Shown here piece by piece: positions 34,793 through 43,213 of a DNA stretch of 64,000 nt; the first letter of the stretch is position 1; every line of letters starts with the position of its first letter. Origin of the DNA: Pseudomonas mohnii (lineage in GTDB: Bacteria; Pseudomonadota; Gammaproteobacteria; Pseudomonadales; Pseudomonadaceae); NCBI RefSeq assembly GCF_900105115.1, contig NZ_FNRV01000001.1, positions 4,324,501-4,388,500 of the forward strand. Reading direction: 5' to 3'. The position numbers were made by a program, and so were the translations under genes. The notes under the pieces were generated by a model. That model did not search any database and was not told where the DNA came from. It saw only the letters and a list, made by a program, of their open reading frames with translations.

Positions 34793-35098
34793 ATGACCGT
34801 TAAAGAATTGAGCCAGGAAGCCCGGCACGAAGAGGCACTCAAGAAATATTTGCTGGATTCGCCCCAGCTAGCCGAAGAGATCAAGGACTTGCCAGCCGAC
34901 GATCAGAAAGACCAGATCCAGTGGGCCTTCGAGGATGAGGCTGAAGCCCAGGGCCTGCAGCCGTGGGAACTGACGCTCAAGTACACATCAAGCCCCGAAG
35001 AGTACGAGGCCGCGCGCTTGGTTCTGCACAAGGAGGCGGCTGAAGTGTTGGGCGTCGAGTGGGATGAGTACTGCGAGATGAATAATCTGGTGGTCTGA
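34793..35098 (+). CDS. Small conserved protein, possibly DUF6388 family
   Basis: 101-residue acidic, mostly helical protein (MTVKELSQEARHEEALKKYL; DDQKDQIQWAFEDEAEAQGL; end WDEYCEMNNLVV). No signal peptide or membrane segment. It resembles small uncharacterised Pseudomonas proteins (DUF6388, from memory). The frame is open upstream to 34688; the ATG at 34793 with AGCGAG upstream is chosen because conserved members start with this helix. Function unknown. Confidence 0.72.
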   Translation: MTVKELSQEARHEEALKKYLLDSPQLAEEIKDLPADDQKDQIQWAFEDEAEAQGLQPWELTLKYTSSPEEYEAARLVLHKEAAEVLGVEWDEYCEMNNLVV

Positions 35099-35114
35099 AA
35101 AAGCGCCCACCACA

Positions 35115-35147
35115 TGCAGGAGCGAGCAAGCTCGCTCCTGCAGTTTT
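35115..35147. terminator. Hairpin between the small CDS and nadC
   Basis: TGCAGGAGCGAG-CAAG-CTCGCTCCTGCA followed by GTTTTT. It shares the GGAGCGAG core with the REP family but also looks like a terminator for the plus-strand gene; nadC converges on it. Confidence 0.75.
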
Positions 35148-35160
35148 TCATTGCGTGTGA

Positions 35161-36009
35161 TCAGAGGCTCAGACGCATCGACAGATCGACAGCCTTCACA
35201 TCCTTGGTCATTGCACCAATCGAAATGTAATCCACGCCGGTTTCGGCGATAGGCAGCAACGTGCTTTCGTTGATGCCGCCGCTGGCCTCCAGTTTTGCCT
35301 TGCCAGCGTTCAAGCGCACGGCTTCGCGCATGTCATCCAGGCTCAGTTCATCGAGCATGATGATGTCGGCACCGGCCGCCAAGGCCTCTTTCAGTTCATC
35401 CAGGTTTTCCACTTCGATCTCAACCGGTTTGCCCGGTGCGATTTTGTGCGCGGCTGCGATGGCCTCAGGAATGCCTCCGCAAGCGGCGATATGGTTTTCC
35501 TTGATCAGGAACGCGTCATACAAGCCGATGCGATGATTGTGACAACCGCCACAGGTCACGGCGTACTTTTGCGCCAGACGCAGACCTGGCAAGGTTTTGC
35601 GCGTGTCGAGCAGCTTGACCTGGGTCTGGGCCACGAAATCCGCCAGGTATTGCGCGCGGGTGGCCACGCCGGACAGCAGTTGCAGGAAGTTCAAGGCACT
35701 GCGTTCACCGGTCAGCAACGAGCGCGCGGGGCCTTCGAGGTGGAACAGCACCTGGTTGGGTTTGACCCTTTCGCCATCGGCGACCTGCCAGTGCACCGCC
35801 ACTCGTGGGTCCAGTTGCCGAAACACGGTATCGACCCAGGCGGTACCGCTGATGACGGCGGCGTCGCGGGTGATGATGGTGGCTTTGGCCAAGCGTTCGG
35901 CCGGGATCAGCTGTGCGGTGATGTCGCCGCTGCCAATGTCTTCGAGCAGCGCGCGGCGCACGTTGGCTTCGATTTCGGTGGTCAAATCGGCGAGGCGTAG
36001 ATTCGGCAT
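35161..36009 (-). CDS. nadC: Nicotinate-nucleotide pyrophosphorylase (quinolinate phosphoribosyltransferase)
   Basis: Makes nicotinate mononucleotide from quinolinate and PRPP in de novo NAD synthesis. 282 residues: [16 protein letters not shown], the substrate-binding [18 protein letters not shown] with [18 protein letters not shown], then [21 protein letters not shown] and EASGGIN. The open frame extends upstream, but [20 protein letters not shown] at 36009 with GGAG upstream is the family start. Confidence 0.96.
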   Translation of the reverse strand: MPNLRLADLTTEIEANVRRALLEDIGSGDITAQLIPAERLAKATIITRDAAVISGTAWVDTVFRQLDPRVAVHWQVADGERVKPNQVLFHLEGPARSLLTGERSALNFLQLLSGVATRAQYLADFVAQTQVKLLDTRKTLPGLRLAQKYAVTCGGCHNHRIGLYDAFLIKENHIAACGGIPEAIAAAHKIAPGKPVEIEVENLDELKEALAAGADIIMLDELSLDDMREAVRLNAGKAKLEASGGINESTLLPIAETGVDYISIGAMTKDVKAVDLSMRLSL

Positions 36010-36256
36010 AACGGACTCCACAAACAAAGTGGCCCGATTATAGGGCCATGGTGCGAAGCAACCCAAGGCATCCGAGCTATCGCCAATGCTCAGACGCCTG
36101 CATTTGGTCGAATCCCAAGGACCTGCCTGTAGGCAAGGGAGGGGGCTATTTACGCAGAAGCCGAAGAGTCCTCTGGCGCAAGCGCTCTCTTTTACAAGAT
36201 AATTCGCCTTGTATTTGACGCCATGACTTTGACGATTCGGATTTTCTGGAGGCTGG

Positions 36257-36823
36257 ATGCACAAAGACGGGAATGTAGTGCCCGACGCCGGTACACGACT
36301 GTTGGCGCGGGTGCCGGGTTTGCTCAAATCCTTGCGCGAGGGTTTGAGTGGTTCGGCGTACGACCCTTTCGTCACCTGTGAGTTTTTCAGCGAGCTGGAA
36401 AGCCTGCATGTGCAATTGTTTGAGCGGCCCGAGCGCCCGCTCGCGGACGCGGCGGTCATGATCGAAGTGCTGGAAAGAATCGTATTGCCCAGCGCCGATG
36501 AAGGCCCTGTGGATAAGGGGCTGCCGCTGCCGGTAGACGATGCCGGAATGCGCCACGTCAATCAGCTGCATTCTGGCTGCTGGGTCGAGTTCCAGACCGA
36601 TCCGGAAAACTCCCTGCGCTGCAAACTGGCGGCGATCATTGAAGCCTCCGGTCAATACATCTTCGTCAACCGCACCGGCATGAAGGTGCTGGAGCGCAGT
36701 CGTTCGTCCCTGGCGCGGGAATTTCGCCAGGGGGCGGCACGGGTCCTCGATGACACCTTATTGTTTGATCGGGCGCTGGAGGCGGTCATCGGCCACCTGC
36801 GGCGTCTCAATCGCGGCAAGTGA
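36257..36823 (+). CDS. Short DUF1631-type protein
   Basis: 188 residues, predicted cytoplasmic. Residues about 100-160 ([40 protein letters not shown]) resemble the PilZ-like C-terminal part of the much longer DUF1631 proteins of pseudomonads, so this is a short family member rather than a broken one: it has its own start and the same nadC-ampD neighbourhood in P. aeruginosa (PA4523, from memory). Annotated elsewhere as thymidine phosphorylase, which nothing in the sequence supports. Confidence 0.72.
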   Translation: MHKDGNVVPDAGTRLLARVPGLLKSLREGLSGSAYDPFVTCEFFSELESLHVQLFERPERPLADAAVMIEVLERIVLPSADEGPVDKGLPLPVDDAGMRHVNQLHSGCWVEFQTDPENSLRCKLAAIIEASGQYIFVNRTGMKVLERSRSSLAREFRQGAARVLDDTLLFDRALEAVIGHLRRLNRGK

Positions 36824-36887
36824 TCGCGTTCGGACGGGCTATCGCGGCATACTGGGCACTCACACGGTCGTCGTTGAAGGAGCCTGT

Positions 36888-37457
36888 ATGCAGTTGGACC
36901 CCGCAAGCGGTTGGTGTCAGGACGTGCGTCTTTGCCCCTCGCCCAACTTCAATGCGCGCCCCACGGGCGAAATTTCCCTGCTGGTGATCCACAACATCAG
37001 CCTGCCGCCGGCGCAATTCGCCACGGGAAAGGTGCAGGAATTTTTCCAGAACCGACTGGATGTCACGGAGCACCCCTACTTTGAAGGGATTGCCGATCTG
37101 CGGGTGTCGGCGCATTTTCTGATCGAGCGTGACGGCACTGTCACCCAGTTTGTCTCTTGTCTTGAGCGCGCCTGGCACGCCGGCGTTTCGAGTTTCGAGG
37201 GGCGGGAGACCTGTAACGATTTTTCCGTGGGAATTGAACTCGAAGGCACGGATGATCTGCCGTTCACCGACGCCCAATATGACGCGTTGACGGCCCTGAC
37301 CCGGCAACTGCAAAGCGCCTTCACGGCCATTACCACGCAGCGCATCTGCGGGCACAGTGACATCGCGCCCGGGCGCAAGACTGATCCGGGACCGGCGTTC
37401 GATTGGGCACGCTATCGTGCGGCCCTGGCAAAAGCCGCCATGGAAAAAGAGGAGTAA
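36888..37457 (+). CDS. ampD: 1,6-anhydro-N-acetylmuramyl-L-alanine amidase AmpD
   Basis: Zinc amidase (Amidase_2) of 189 residues that strips the peptide from anhydro-muropeptides in cytoplasmic peptidoglycan recycling; loss derepresses AmpC beta-lactamase through AmpR. Zinc ligands His35 (LLVIHNISLP), His156 (ICGHSDIAPGRKTDPG) and Asp166 are present. The frame is open 46 codons upstream, but the ATG at 36888 with GAAGGAG upstream is right. ampE starts 2 bp after the stop. Confidence 0.96.
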   Translation: MQLDPASGWCQDVRLCPSPNFNARPTGEISLLVIHNISLPPAQFATGKVQEFFQNRLDVTEHPYFEGIADLRVSAHFLIERDGTVTQFVSCLERAWHAGVSSFEGRETCNDFSVGIELEGTDDLPFTDAQYDALTALTRQLQSAFTAITTQRICGHSDIAPGRKTDPGPAFDWARYRAALAKAAMEKEE

Positions 37458-37459
37458 CA

Positions 37460-38296
37460 ATGAGTTTTCTGGTGCTGCTGTTGGCGGTCTGGATCGAGAA
37501 GTTCTCGGCCCTGCGCCACCGGGTACAACGCGACGGTTTTTGGTTGCGCGAGCTGGCCAGGATTGAGGTCAACGCGCGTCTGGTCAATCGGCCGTGGCTG
37601 ATCCTGGCCATTTCGGTATTTTTGCCGGTGGCGTTGCTGGGGTTGCTGTTGATGGTGCTGCAGCCGGTGGCCTACGGTTTGCTGGTGTTACCGGTGCACC
37701 TGCTGGTGGTGATTTACAGTCTGGGTCGTGGCGATCTGCTCGCCGGTCTGGGGCCGTTTCGCGACGCCTGGCGTCGGGAAGACCTGCAAGCCGCGGCCCA
37801 TGTCGCCAAACGCGATGTGGATATCTGCGCCGACAGTGGCGAACAACTGCTGGAACGGGTTGAAGGACATTTGCTGTGGGAGGCCTACCAGAGCTTTTTC
37901 GCGGTGATTTTCTGGTACTTCCTGTTGGGGCCGGTCGCGGCTCTGAGTTATCGATTGCTCGCGCTGGTTGAGGAGCATGGGAAAAACCCGGCCGTGGTCG
38001 AACGCGCGGCGCAACTGCGTCATGCCTTCGATTGGCTGCCGGTGCGCTTGCTGGCGGCCAGTTTTGCCTTGGTCGGCAACTTTGTCGCCGTCGGCCGGGT
38101 GATGTTGCACGAGTTGTTGAACTGGAACATCAGCGCCGCGCTATTGATCGAGAAGGCCGGGCTGGTGGCGGGTGAAATCCCGGCACCGGTGGTCGGGCCT
38201 GAAGGCATCAATAATCTTGACCGGATCTGGGAACTGCTGTTGCGGGCTGCAGTGCTCTGGTATGCCGGTTTCGCCTTGTGGACCGTTCTGGCCTGA
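37460..38296 (+). CDS. ampE: Membrane protein AmpE
   Basis: 278-residue inner-membrane protein always paired with AmpD, CobD/CbiB-like fold. Hydrophobic segments include LLLAVWIEKFSAL at the start, a long run about 50-85, FFAVIFWYFLLGPVAAL near 150, and a final one at the C-terminus. GAGGAG lies at the end of ampD. Its biochemical role is unsettled; it has been called a sensory or accessory protein for beta-lactamase control. Confidence 0.93.
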   Translation: MSFLVLLLAVWIEKFSALRHRVQRDGFWLRELARIEVNARLVNRPWLILAISVFLPVALLGLLLMVLQPVAYGLLVLPVHLLVVIYSLGRGDLLAGLGPFRDAWRREDLQAAAHVAKRDVDICADSGEQLLERVEGHLLWEAYQSFFAVIFWYFLLGPVAALSYRLLALVEEHGKNPAVVERAAQLRHAFDWLPVRLLAASFALVGNFVAVGRVMLHELLNWNISAALLIEKAGLVAGEIPAPVVGPEGINNLDRIWELLLRAAVLWYAGFALWTVLA

Positions 38297-38309
38297 TTTC
38301 TTTATTAGC

Positions 38310-38358
38310 GGCCAAAAGATTGTCCGGGCGCAGCCAGAACCTCGGACAAACTTTTGCC
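38310..38358. repeat. Long inverted repeat between ampE and the chemoreceptor
   Basis: CAAAAG-A-TTGTCCG pairs with CGGACAA-A-CTTTTG, a 13-bp stem with one A-A mismatch and a 16-nt loop. It has no T-run after it; probably a transcript-ending or stabilising hairpin for ampE. Confidence 0.55.
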
Positions 38359-38480
38359 GTTAACCTTAAGTTACAAAACCTCTCTTCGATTTACGCTATA
38401 CAGAAATAGCGCCGGGTAGTGGCTATCTGCTGTCGGTCTGCGCCTGCCAATAAAAATAAGAAATCATGGGGAGACTTCCA

Positions 38481-40511
38481 GTGAAGAGCTTGCTCTATCC
38501 CGCTGTCGCACTGATGAACCGTCTGAGCTTTGGCATGAAGTTCAGTCTGATCAGCGTCCTGTTCCTGGTGCCGATGCTGGTGACCAACTTCTACCTGGTG
38601 CGTGACTCCTATCGCGAGTTCCAGGGTACCCGTACCGAACTGCAAAGCCTCGATCTGCTGGGCAGCAGCCTGGCGTTGCGGCGCGATCTGGAAACCCTCA
38701 ACAACCTGGTGCAGATCAATGTCACCCTCGGCCAATCGGGCAAGGCGGGCAATGTCGAGTCGCAGATCAGCGCCCTGGAGCAAAGCCTTCTGACCCGTTT
38801 GCAAGGGCTGACCGCGATGAGCACGGACCCCGAGCAAATCGCGGTATTCGATACCAAGCGCGATGAAATGATCGCCGCCTTCAAGGCGCAACACAGCGAA
38901 ACGTCCCTGCAAAGCAAAAGCGGAATGATTGGCAAGTTGCTCGGCAGTGCGCAGATTTTCAGCCAGATCGTCGCCAGTCAGGCCGGACTGAGCCGCGATT
39001 CCCAGAGCGACATGCGCCAACTGAGCGAACTCATCACCAACGTCACCCCGCCAGTGACTCAGCTTCTGGGTGAAGGCCGGGCGATGGGCTCCTTCTCACT
39101 GGGCCAGGGGTTTCTCAATTCGGCGTCGAGTACCCGTTTCGATGAGCTGTTGGCGCAGATCGAAAAGCTGCAAGGCGAGTATGGGCTGAAATTGCAGGAC
39201 GCATTGGGTTCCAGTAGAGCGGCTCGGGAAACCCTGGCAGCCCTGGCCGATGGCAGCAGGGCGACGTTGAAAAAGGCCAGTGAACTGTTCGAAGAGCAAG
39301 TGGTAATGGCCGACACCCTGGATACGCCCTGGCAGGGTTTCTACGATCAGGTCACTGGCCTGATGGACCAGACGTATCAACTCAACGAAGCCACGCTGAA
39401 ATTTCTCGGCGTGCAGTTGCAGCAGCGCCTGGATCAGAACCGCACGCACATGGTCTTGCAGGCAGTGGCGCTGTCGGTGGTGTTTGTGCTGATCTTCTAC
39501 CTTTACGGCGGCTTCTACGCCTCGACCCGTACCACGCTCAAACGCCTTGGCGGGGTGATGGATAAAGTCGCGGCCGGCGACATGACGGTGACGTTCAGCG
39601 CCCACAGTCGCGATGAATTGGGCGAGTTGGGCGAGGTATTCAACGGCACCGTGAAAAAAATCCATGACCTGATTGAGCGCGTGGGGCAAACCGTCAGTGA
39701 GGTGGAACGCCAGGCCGGGCAAGTAGAAAACGTCTCGGCGCAAAGCAACCATGCCGTGGCCGGGCAACGGAGCCAGATCGAGCAAGTCGCCACGGCAATG
39801 AACCAGATGTCGGCCACGGCCCTCGAGGTCGCGCGCAGCGCCGCCGCGGCGGTCAGCAGCGCCCACAGTGTCAACGACGAAACCATCAGTGGGCGTGGGC
39901 TGGTCGAGTCCCAGCAAGGCAGCATCGCGGCGCTGGCCAGCGAAATAGATCAGTCGGTGCTGGTGATCAATCAACTGGCCAGTGACAGCCAGTCCATCAG
40001 TCGCGTGCTGGAGGTGATCAAGAGCATCGCCGAACAAACCAACCTGTTGGCGCTCAATGCCGCCATCGAAGCGGCGCGGGCCGGCGAGCAGGGGCGTGGA
40101 TTCGCCGTGGTGGCGGACGAGGTCCGGACACTGGCCAAGCGAACCCAGCAATCGACCGAAGAAATCGAACAGATGATCACCAGGCTCCACAGTGGGGTCG
40201 GCGCTGCCGTGAAGGCGATGGGTGTGAGTCATGAGATGGCCAATGGCACGGTAGGGCAGTCGGAAAAGGTCCAGCAGGCGCTGGAAAACATCCTCGGTGC
40301 CGTCGGTATGATCGTCGACCAGAACCAGCAGATCGCCGCAGCCGTGGAACAGCAAACGGCGGTGGCCCACGATATCGACCAGAACATTGTCGAAATCAAT
40401 CGGGCCGGTGAGCGGACTGCTGAAGGTGCGCACCAGACCGAGGATGCCAGTCGAGTGTTGTCGGCTCAGGTGGTGGAACTCAAACAGCTGATTAGCGCAT
40501 TCCGCGTCTAG
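38481..40511 (+). CDS. Methyl-accepting chemotaxis protein
   Basis: Chemoreceptor of 676 residues. N-terminal transmembrane helix about 20-40 (FSLISVLFLVPMLVTNFYLV), a large periplasmic helical ligand domain (about 45-322), second transmembrane helix about 325-347, HAMP (about 348-402; KLGGVMDKVAAGDMTVTF-like), and the signalling domain with the hairpin tip EQTNLLALNAAIEAARAGEQ near 513-550. The ligand is unknown. GTG at 38481 is seven bases after GGGGAG; the ATG at 38466 lies too close to that site. Lies by ampE as PA4520 does in P. aeruginosa. Confidence 0.93.
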   Translation: MKSLLYPAVALMNRLSFGMKFSLISVLFLVPMLVTNFYLVRDSYREFQGTRTELQSLDLLGSSLALRRDLETLNNLVQINVTLGQSGKAGNVESQISALEQSLLTRLQGLTAMSTDPEQIAVFDTKRDEMIAAFKAQHSETSLQSKSGMIGKLLGSAQIFSQIVASQAGLSRDSQSDMRQLSELITNVTPPVTQLLGEGRAMGSFSLGQGFLNSASSTRFDELLAQIEKLQGEYGLKLQDALGSSRAARETLAALADGSRATLKKASELFEEQVVMADTLDTPWQGFYDQVTGLMDQTYQLNEATLKFLGVQLQQRLDQNRTHMVLQAVALSVVFVLIFYLYGGFYASTRTTLKRLGGVMDKVAAGDMTVTFSAHSRDELGELGEVFNGTVKKIHDLIERVGQTVSEVERQAGQVENVSAQSNHAVAGQRSQIEQVATAMNQMSATALEVARSAAAAVSSAHSVNDETISGRGLVESQQGSIAALASEIDQSVLVINQLASDSQSISRVLEVIKSIAEQTNLLALNAAIEAARAGEQGRGFAVVADEVRTLAKRTQQSTEEIEQMITRLHSGVGAAVKAMGVSHEMANGTVGQSEKVQQALENILGAVGMIVDQNQQIAAAVEQQTAVAHDIDQNIVEINRAGERTAEGAHQTEDASRVLSAQVVELKQLISAFRV

Positions 40512-40755
40512 ATAGCAGCAGTCCGCCAGCTGTATAAACGCTTGCTTGCGATGATGGCGTGATGGCCGACGTTGATGCCGTCGGGCATCCCGCGTTCGCG
40601 AACAGGCTCCGTTTCAAAGGTTCTGTGTGTGGCTGAAAATTTTGTAATACCTTTCTCAAATTTCGTAAGAACCTTGCTGTTTTTCTCCATGTTCCTTTAT
40701 TTCAACTTCAATGAACGGAGATTCATTTCAGTGCCCACACGGAGGAGGCCTTTCT

Positions 40756-41145
40756 ATGCCTGTTGCAACCCTTGGAATCCAGGGACGCTGCGCCCATTGC
40801 CAGCGCACATCGCTGCTTGAGTCCTGGCAGATCAACGCCATTGCAATCAACGAAGCGTTCAGATGCACACATTGCCGAAAAACCTTGCAACTGAACGACC
40901 CGAAACAAATCAAGCGCTTCAAGTCGCTTGATTCCCTGGCCATGTTGAAGGCGAGCCTGCTGGTGATGATTTGCACCGCTTTACTGGTGGCGCTGGTGCT
41001 GGAGTGGCTTGGCATGATCAGCGTTCTGGAACAGCTCAATTTCTCGCTGCTGGCGATTTTCGTCTACTTCATCGCCATGCGCTTTGCCCGTCAGCGTCAG
41101 CACATGACATTGATTCTTGAGGCCGCCAAGGCTCACGCCGACTGA
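40756..41145 (+). CDS. Small CxxC zinc-ribbon-like protein with membrane segments
   Basis: 129 residues. Two CxxC pairs (CAHCQRT near residue 12 and CTHCRKT near 38) are about 26 residues apart and suggest a zinc ribbon, followed by two hydrophobic segments (LKASLLVMICTALLVALVLE; LNFSLLAIFVYFIAMRFA). ATG at 40756 follows GGAGGAGG; an in-frame ATG at 40711 would add 15 residues. Not recognised as a named family. The 244-bp gap before it (40512-40755) holds nothing identified. Confidence 0.7.
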   Translation: MPVATLGIQGRCAHCQRTSLLESWQINAIAINEAFRCTHCRKTLQLNDPKQIKRFKSLDSLAMLKASLLVMICTALLVALVLEWLGMISVLEQLNFSLLAIFVYFIAMRFARQRQHMTLILEAAKAHAD

Positions 41146-41922
41146 CTACCAGTTGAACAATTCACAGGCATTGGCCGTGCTGACCGCCGCCAATCGCTCA
41201 GGGCTGATCGCCATGATGCTGGCCAGTGCCGCGCAAATGGCGGGCAAGTGCGCCGGGCTGTTGCGTTGACCGGGGTACATGGCGGGTGCCATGTCCGGTG
41301 AGTCGGTTTCCAGGACCACTGATTCTAGCGGCAGCTCGGCGAGGACACGGTGCATGCGCAGCGCTTGGGGCCAGGTCGCGGCGCCGCCCAGGCCGAGCTT
41401 GTAACCGAGCTTGATGTATTCGCGCGCCTCTTCCTTGCTGCCGGCGAAGGCGTGGATGATGCCCGCGCGTGGCAGGCGAAACCGCTTGAGCGTGGCAATG
41501 ACCGCCGCATGACTGCGTCGCACATGGATCAGTGCCGGCAGATTGAAATCCGCGGCCAGTTGCAGCTGTGCGTCGAACAACGCTTGCTGGCGTTCGCGGT
41601 CGAGGGTTTCGATGAAGTAATCCAGGCCAATCTCGCCCACTGCGCACAACTGTCGGTGACCGGCCAGACGGGTCAGCCACTCACCGAGTTCGCGTAAATC
41701 ATCGGGCTGATGATCGTCCAGATACACGGGATGCAGGCCGAACGCGGCATGCAGGTCGGGATCGCTTAGCACCAGATCCCAGACGCGCTGCCAATTGCCC
41801 TGATATACCCCCAGCACCACTATCCGCCGTACCCCGAGGGCTCGGCTTTCGACCAGCAGCGCCTGACGATCCTTGTCGAAATCGGGAAAGTCCAGATGGG
41901 TGTGGCTGTCGATCAGCTCCAC
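41146..41922 (-). CDS. TatD family metal-dependent hydrolase (DNase)
   Basis: 258-residue TIM-barrel metallohydrolase. MELIDSHTHLDF carries the first HxH metal pair (His7, His9); GEIGLDYF, PALIHVRRSHA, IIHAFAGSKEEA and LETDSPDM carry the remaining ligands. TatD proteins are 3'-5' exonucleases or D-aminoacyl-tRNA-type hydrolases; which one this is cannot be settled. It overlaps nothing but lies 3 bp downstream of fruR, so may be its co-transcript; the TatD-fruR link is common in pseudomonads. Confidence 0.9.
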   Translation of the reverse strand: MELIDSHTHLDFPDFDKDRQALLVESRALGVRRIVVLGVYQGNWQRVWDLVLSDPDLHAAFGLHPVYLDDHQPDDLRELGEWLTRLAGHRQLCAVGEIGLDYFIETLDRERQQALFDAQLQLAADFNLPALIHVRRSHAAVIATLKRFRLPRAGIIHAFAGSKEEAREYIKLGYKLGLGGAATWPQALRMHRVLAELPLESVVLETDSPDMAPAMYPGQRNSPAHLPAICAALASIMAISPERLAAVSTANACELFNW

Positions 41923-41925
41923 GGT

Positions 41926-42921
41926 TCAGTCCTGGCGGATACGCTGCTTGAAGGTGCGCGGGATGGCCTGCACGCCGGGTTGGTAATCGGAGTGCTCGAT
42001 GGCCGCCAGGGCCAGTGCAAGGGCCTTGTCGGCAATCAGCTGATGTTGCTGGGCCATGGCATTGACCGGCAGAGGCAGGAAATCCAGCAACTGAGTGTCG
42101 CCGAAAGTGCCGAGGCGCAACGGGCGGTTTTTCAGCGGGAAGTCGTGCAAGGCATCGAACACGCCCTGCAACAGCACATAGGACGTGGTCACCAGTGCTT
42201 CGGGTAAATGCCCTACACGCTGGAGTAATTCTTCCATCAGTTGTTTGCCGCATTCGCGGCTGAAGGATTCGCCCTGTTCGATCAGCACCTCGCCGTTGAA
42301 GTCCTTCAAGGCCTCTTTGAAACCGGCGGCACGTTCCTGGCTGATGCTCAGTTCGGGGCGGGCACCGATCAAGGCGATTTGCTTGGGCAACGGGTCCAGC
42401 AGGCTGCGAGTCAGTTGCAGGCTGGCTTCCCGGTCGTCGCTGATCACCGAGCAGAAGTGTTCAGGCTCCATGACACGGTCGATCGCGATGATAGGAATCC
42501 CCTTGGCTTGCAACTGGCGATAGCTGTCATCGCCCGGAGGCAGGCAACTGGCAACGATCAGGGCATCGCAGCGGCGGGCGCGAAACAGCTTCAGCAATTG
42601 GCGCTCGCTGTCCGGTGCGTCGTCGGAACTGGCGATCAGCAGCTGATAGCCGCGAGCGCGTGCGCCTTGTTCCAGCAGTTTGGCGATTCGCGCGTAACTG
42701 GGGTTTTCCAGATCCGGCAAAATGAACCCCAGGGTGCGGGTGTGCCGACTGCGCAGCCCGGCGGCCTGGGGATTGGGCGTGAAGCCATGTTGCTCGACGA
42801 CTGCGCGTACACGTTCGACGGTAGCGCTACTGATGCGTTGCTGTTCGGCCTTGCCATTGATGACGTAGCTGGCGGTGGTAACAGACACACCGGCCAACTG
42901 GGCAATATCACTGAGTTTCAA
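41926..42921 (-). CDS. cra: Catabolite repressor/activator FruR (Cra), LacI family
   Basis: 331-residue LacI-type regulator. N-terminal helix-turn-helix MKLSDIAQLAGVSVTTASYV with hinge, then periplasmic-binding-like core (TRTLGFILPDLENPSYARIA; DSERQLLKLFRARRCDALIV; AIDRVMEPEHFCSVISDDRE). In Pseudomonas Cra represses fruBKA and is released by fructose-1-phosphate. It reads away from fruB; the operator at 43066 is between them. Confidence 0.94.
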   Translation of the reverse strand: MKLSDIAQLAGVSVTTASYVINGKAEQQRISSATVERVRAVVEQHGFTPNPQAAGLRSRHTRTLGFILPDLENPSYARIAKLLEQGARARGYQLLIASSDDAPDSERQLLKLFRARRCDALIVASCLPPGDDSYRQLQAKGIPIIAIDRVMEPEHFCSVISDDREASLQLTRSLLDPLPKQIALIGARPELSISQERAAGFKEALKDFNGEVLIEQGESFSRECGKQLMEELLQRVGHLPEALVTTSYVLLQGVFDALHDFPLKNRPLRLGTFGDTQLLDFLPLPVNAMAQQHQLIADKALALALAAIEHSDYQPGVQAIPRTFKQRIRQD

Positions 42922-43065
42922 CCCGGGATTTCCTTGTTTTTTCGAGCTTGCCTCGACAATTTTGCCAATCCTAACCGATTCACGCAGGCGATCCCGCCTT
43001 CACGCAGCCGACAAGTTGGACTTCAAGGATGGGCCATTATCGAGTAACGTGCCAATCAATCTAGA

Positions 43066-43077
43066 TTAAACGTTTCA
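43066..43077. promoter_or_regulatory. Cra (FruR) operator upstream of fruB
   Basis: TTAAACGTTTCA matches the published P. putida Cra site exactly, 137 bp before the fruB start and 145 bp before cra. The remaining 292-bp gap (42922-43213) holds no gene. Confidence 0.87.
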
Positions 43078-43213
43078 GCAAGCGTATTTTCTACGTTATG
43101 AGCGCCTTAGGCCGGTTCTGCCACGAAACCGCTGAAGACTGTCGCAGGACAAGCGCCTAAGCTGAATCAATCAAAACAATACCTGGTGCCAACAGGTGCC
43201 AAAAGGAGAAAGC

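Noticed and set aside
34259..34828. 189-codon minus-strand ORF containing RDRNRTCDLRVTSALLYRLS
   Set aside because: Reverse translation of tRNA-Thr and flanks, another recurrent misannotation.
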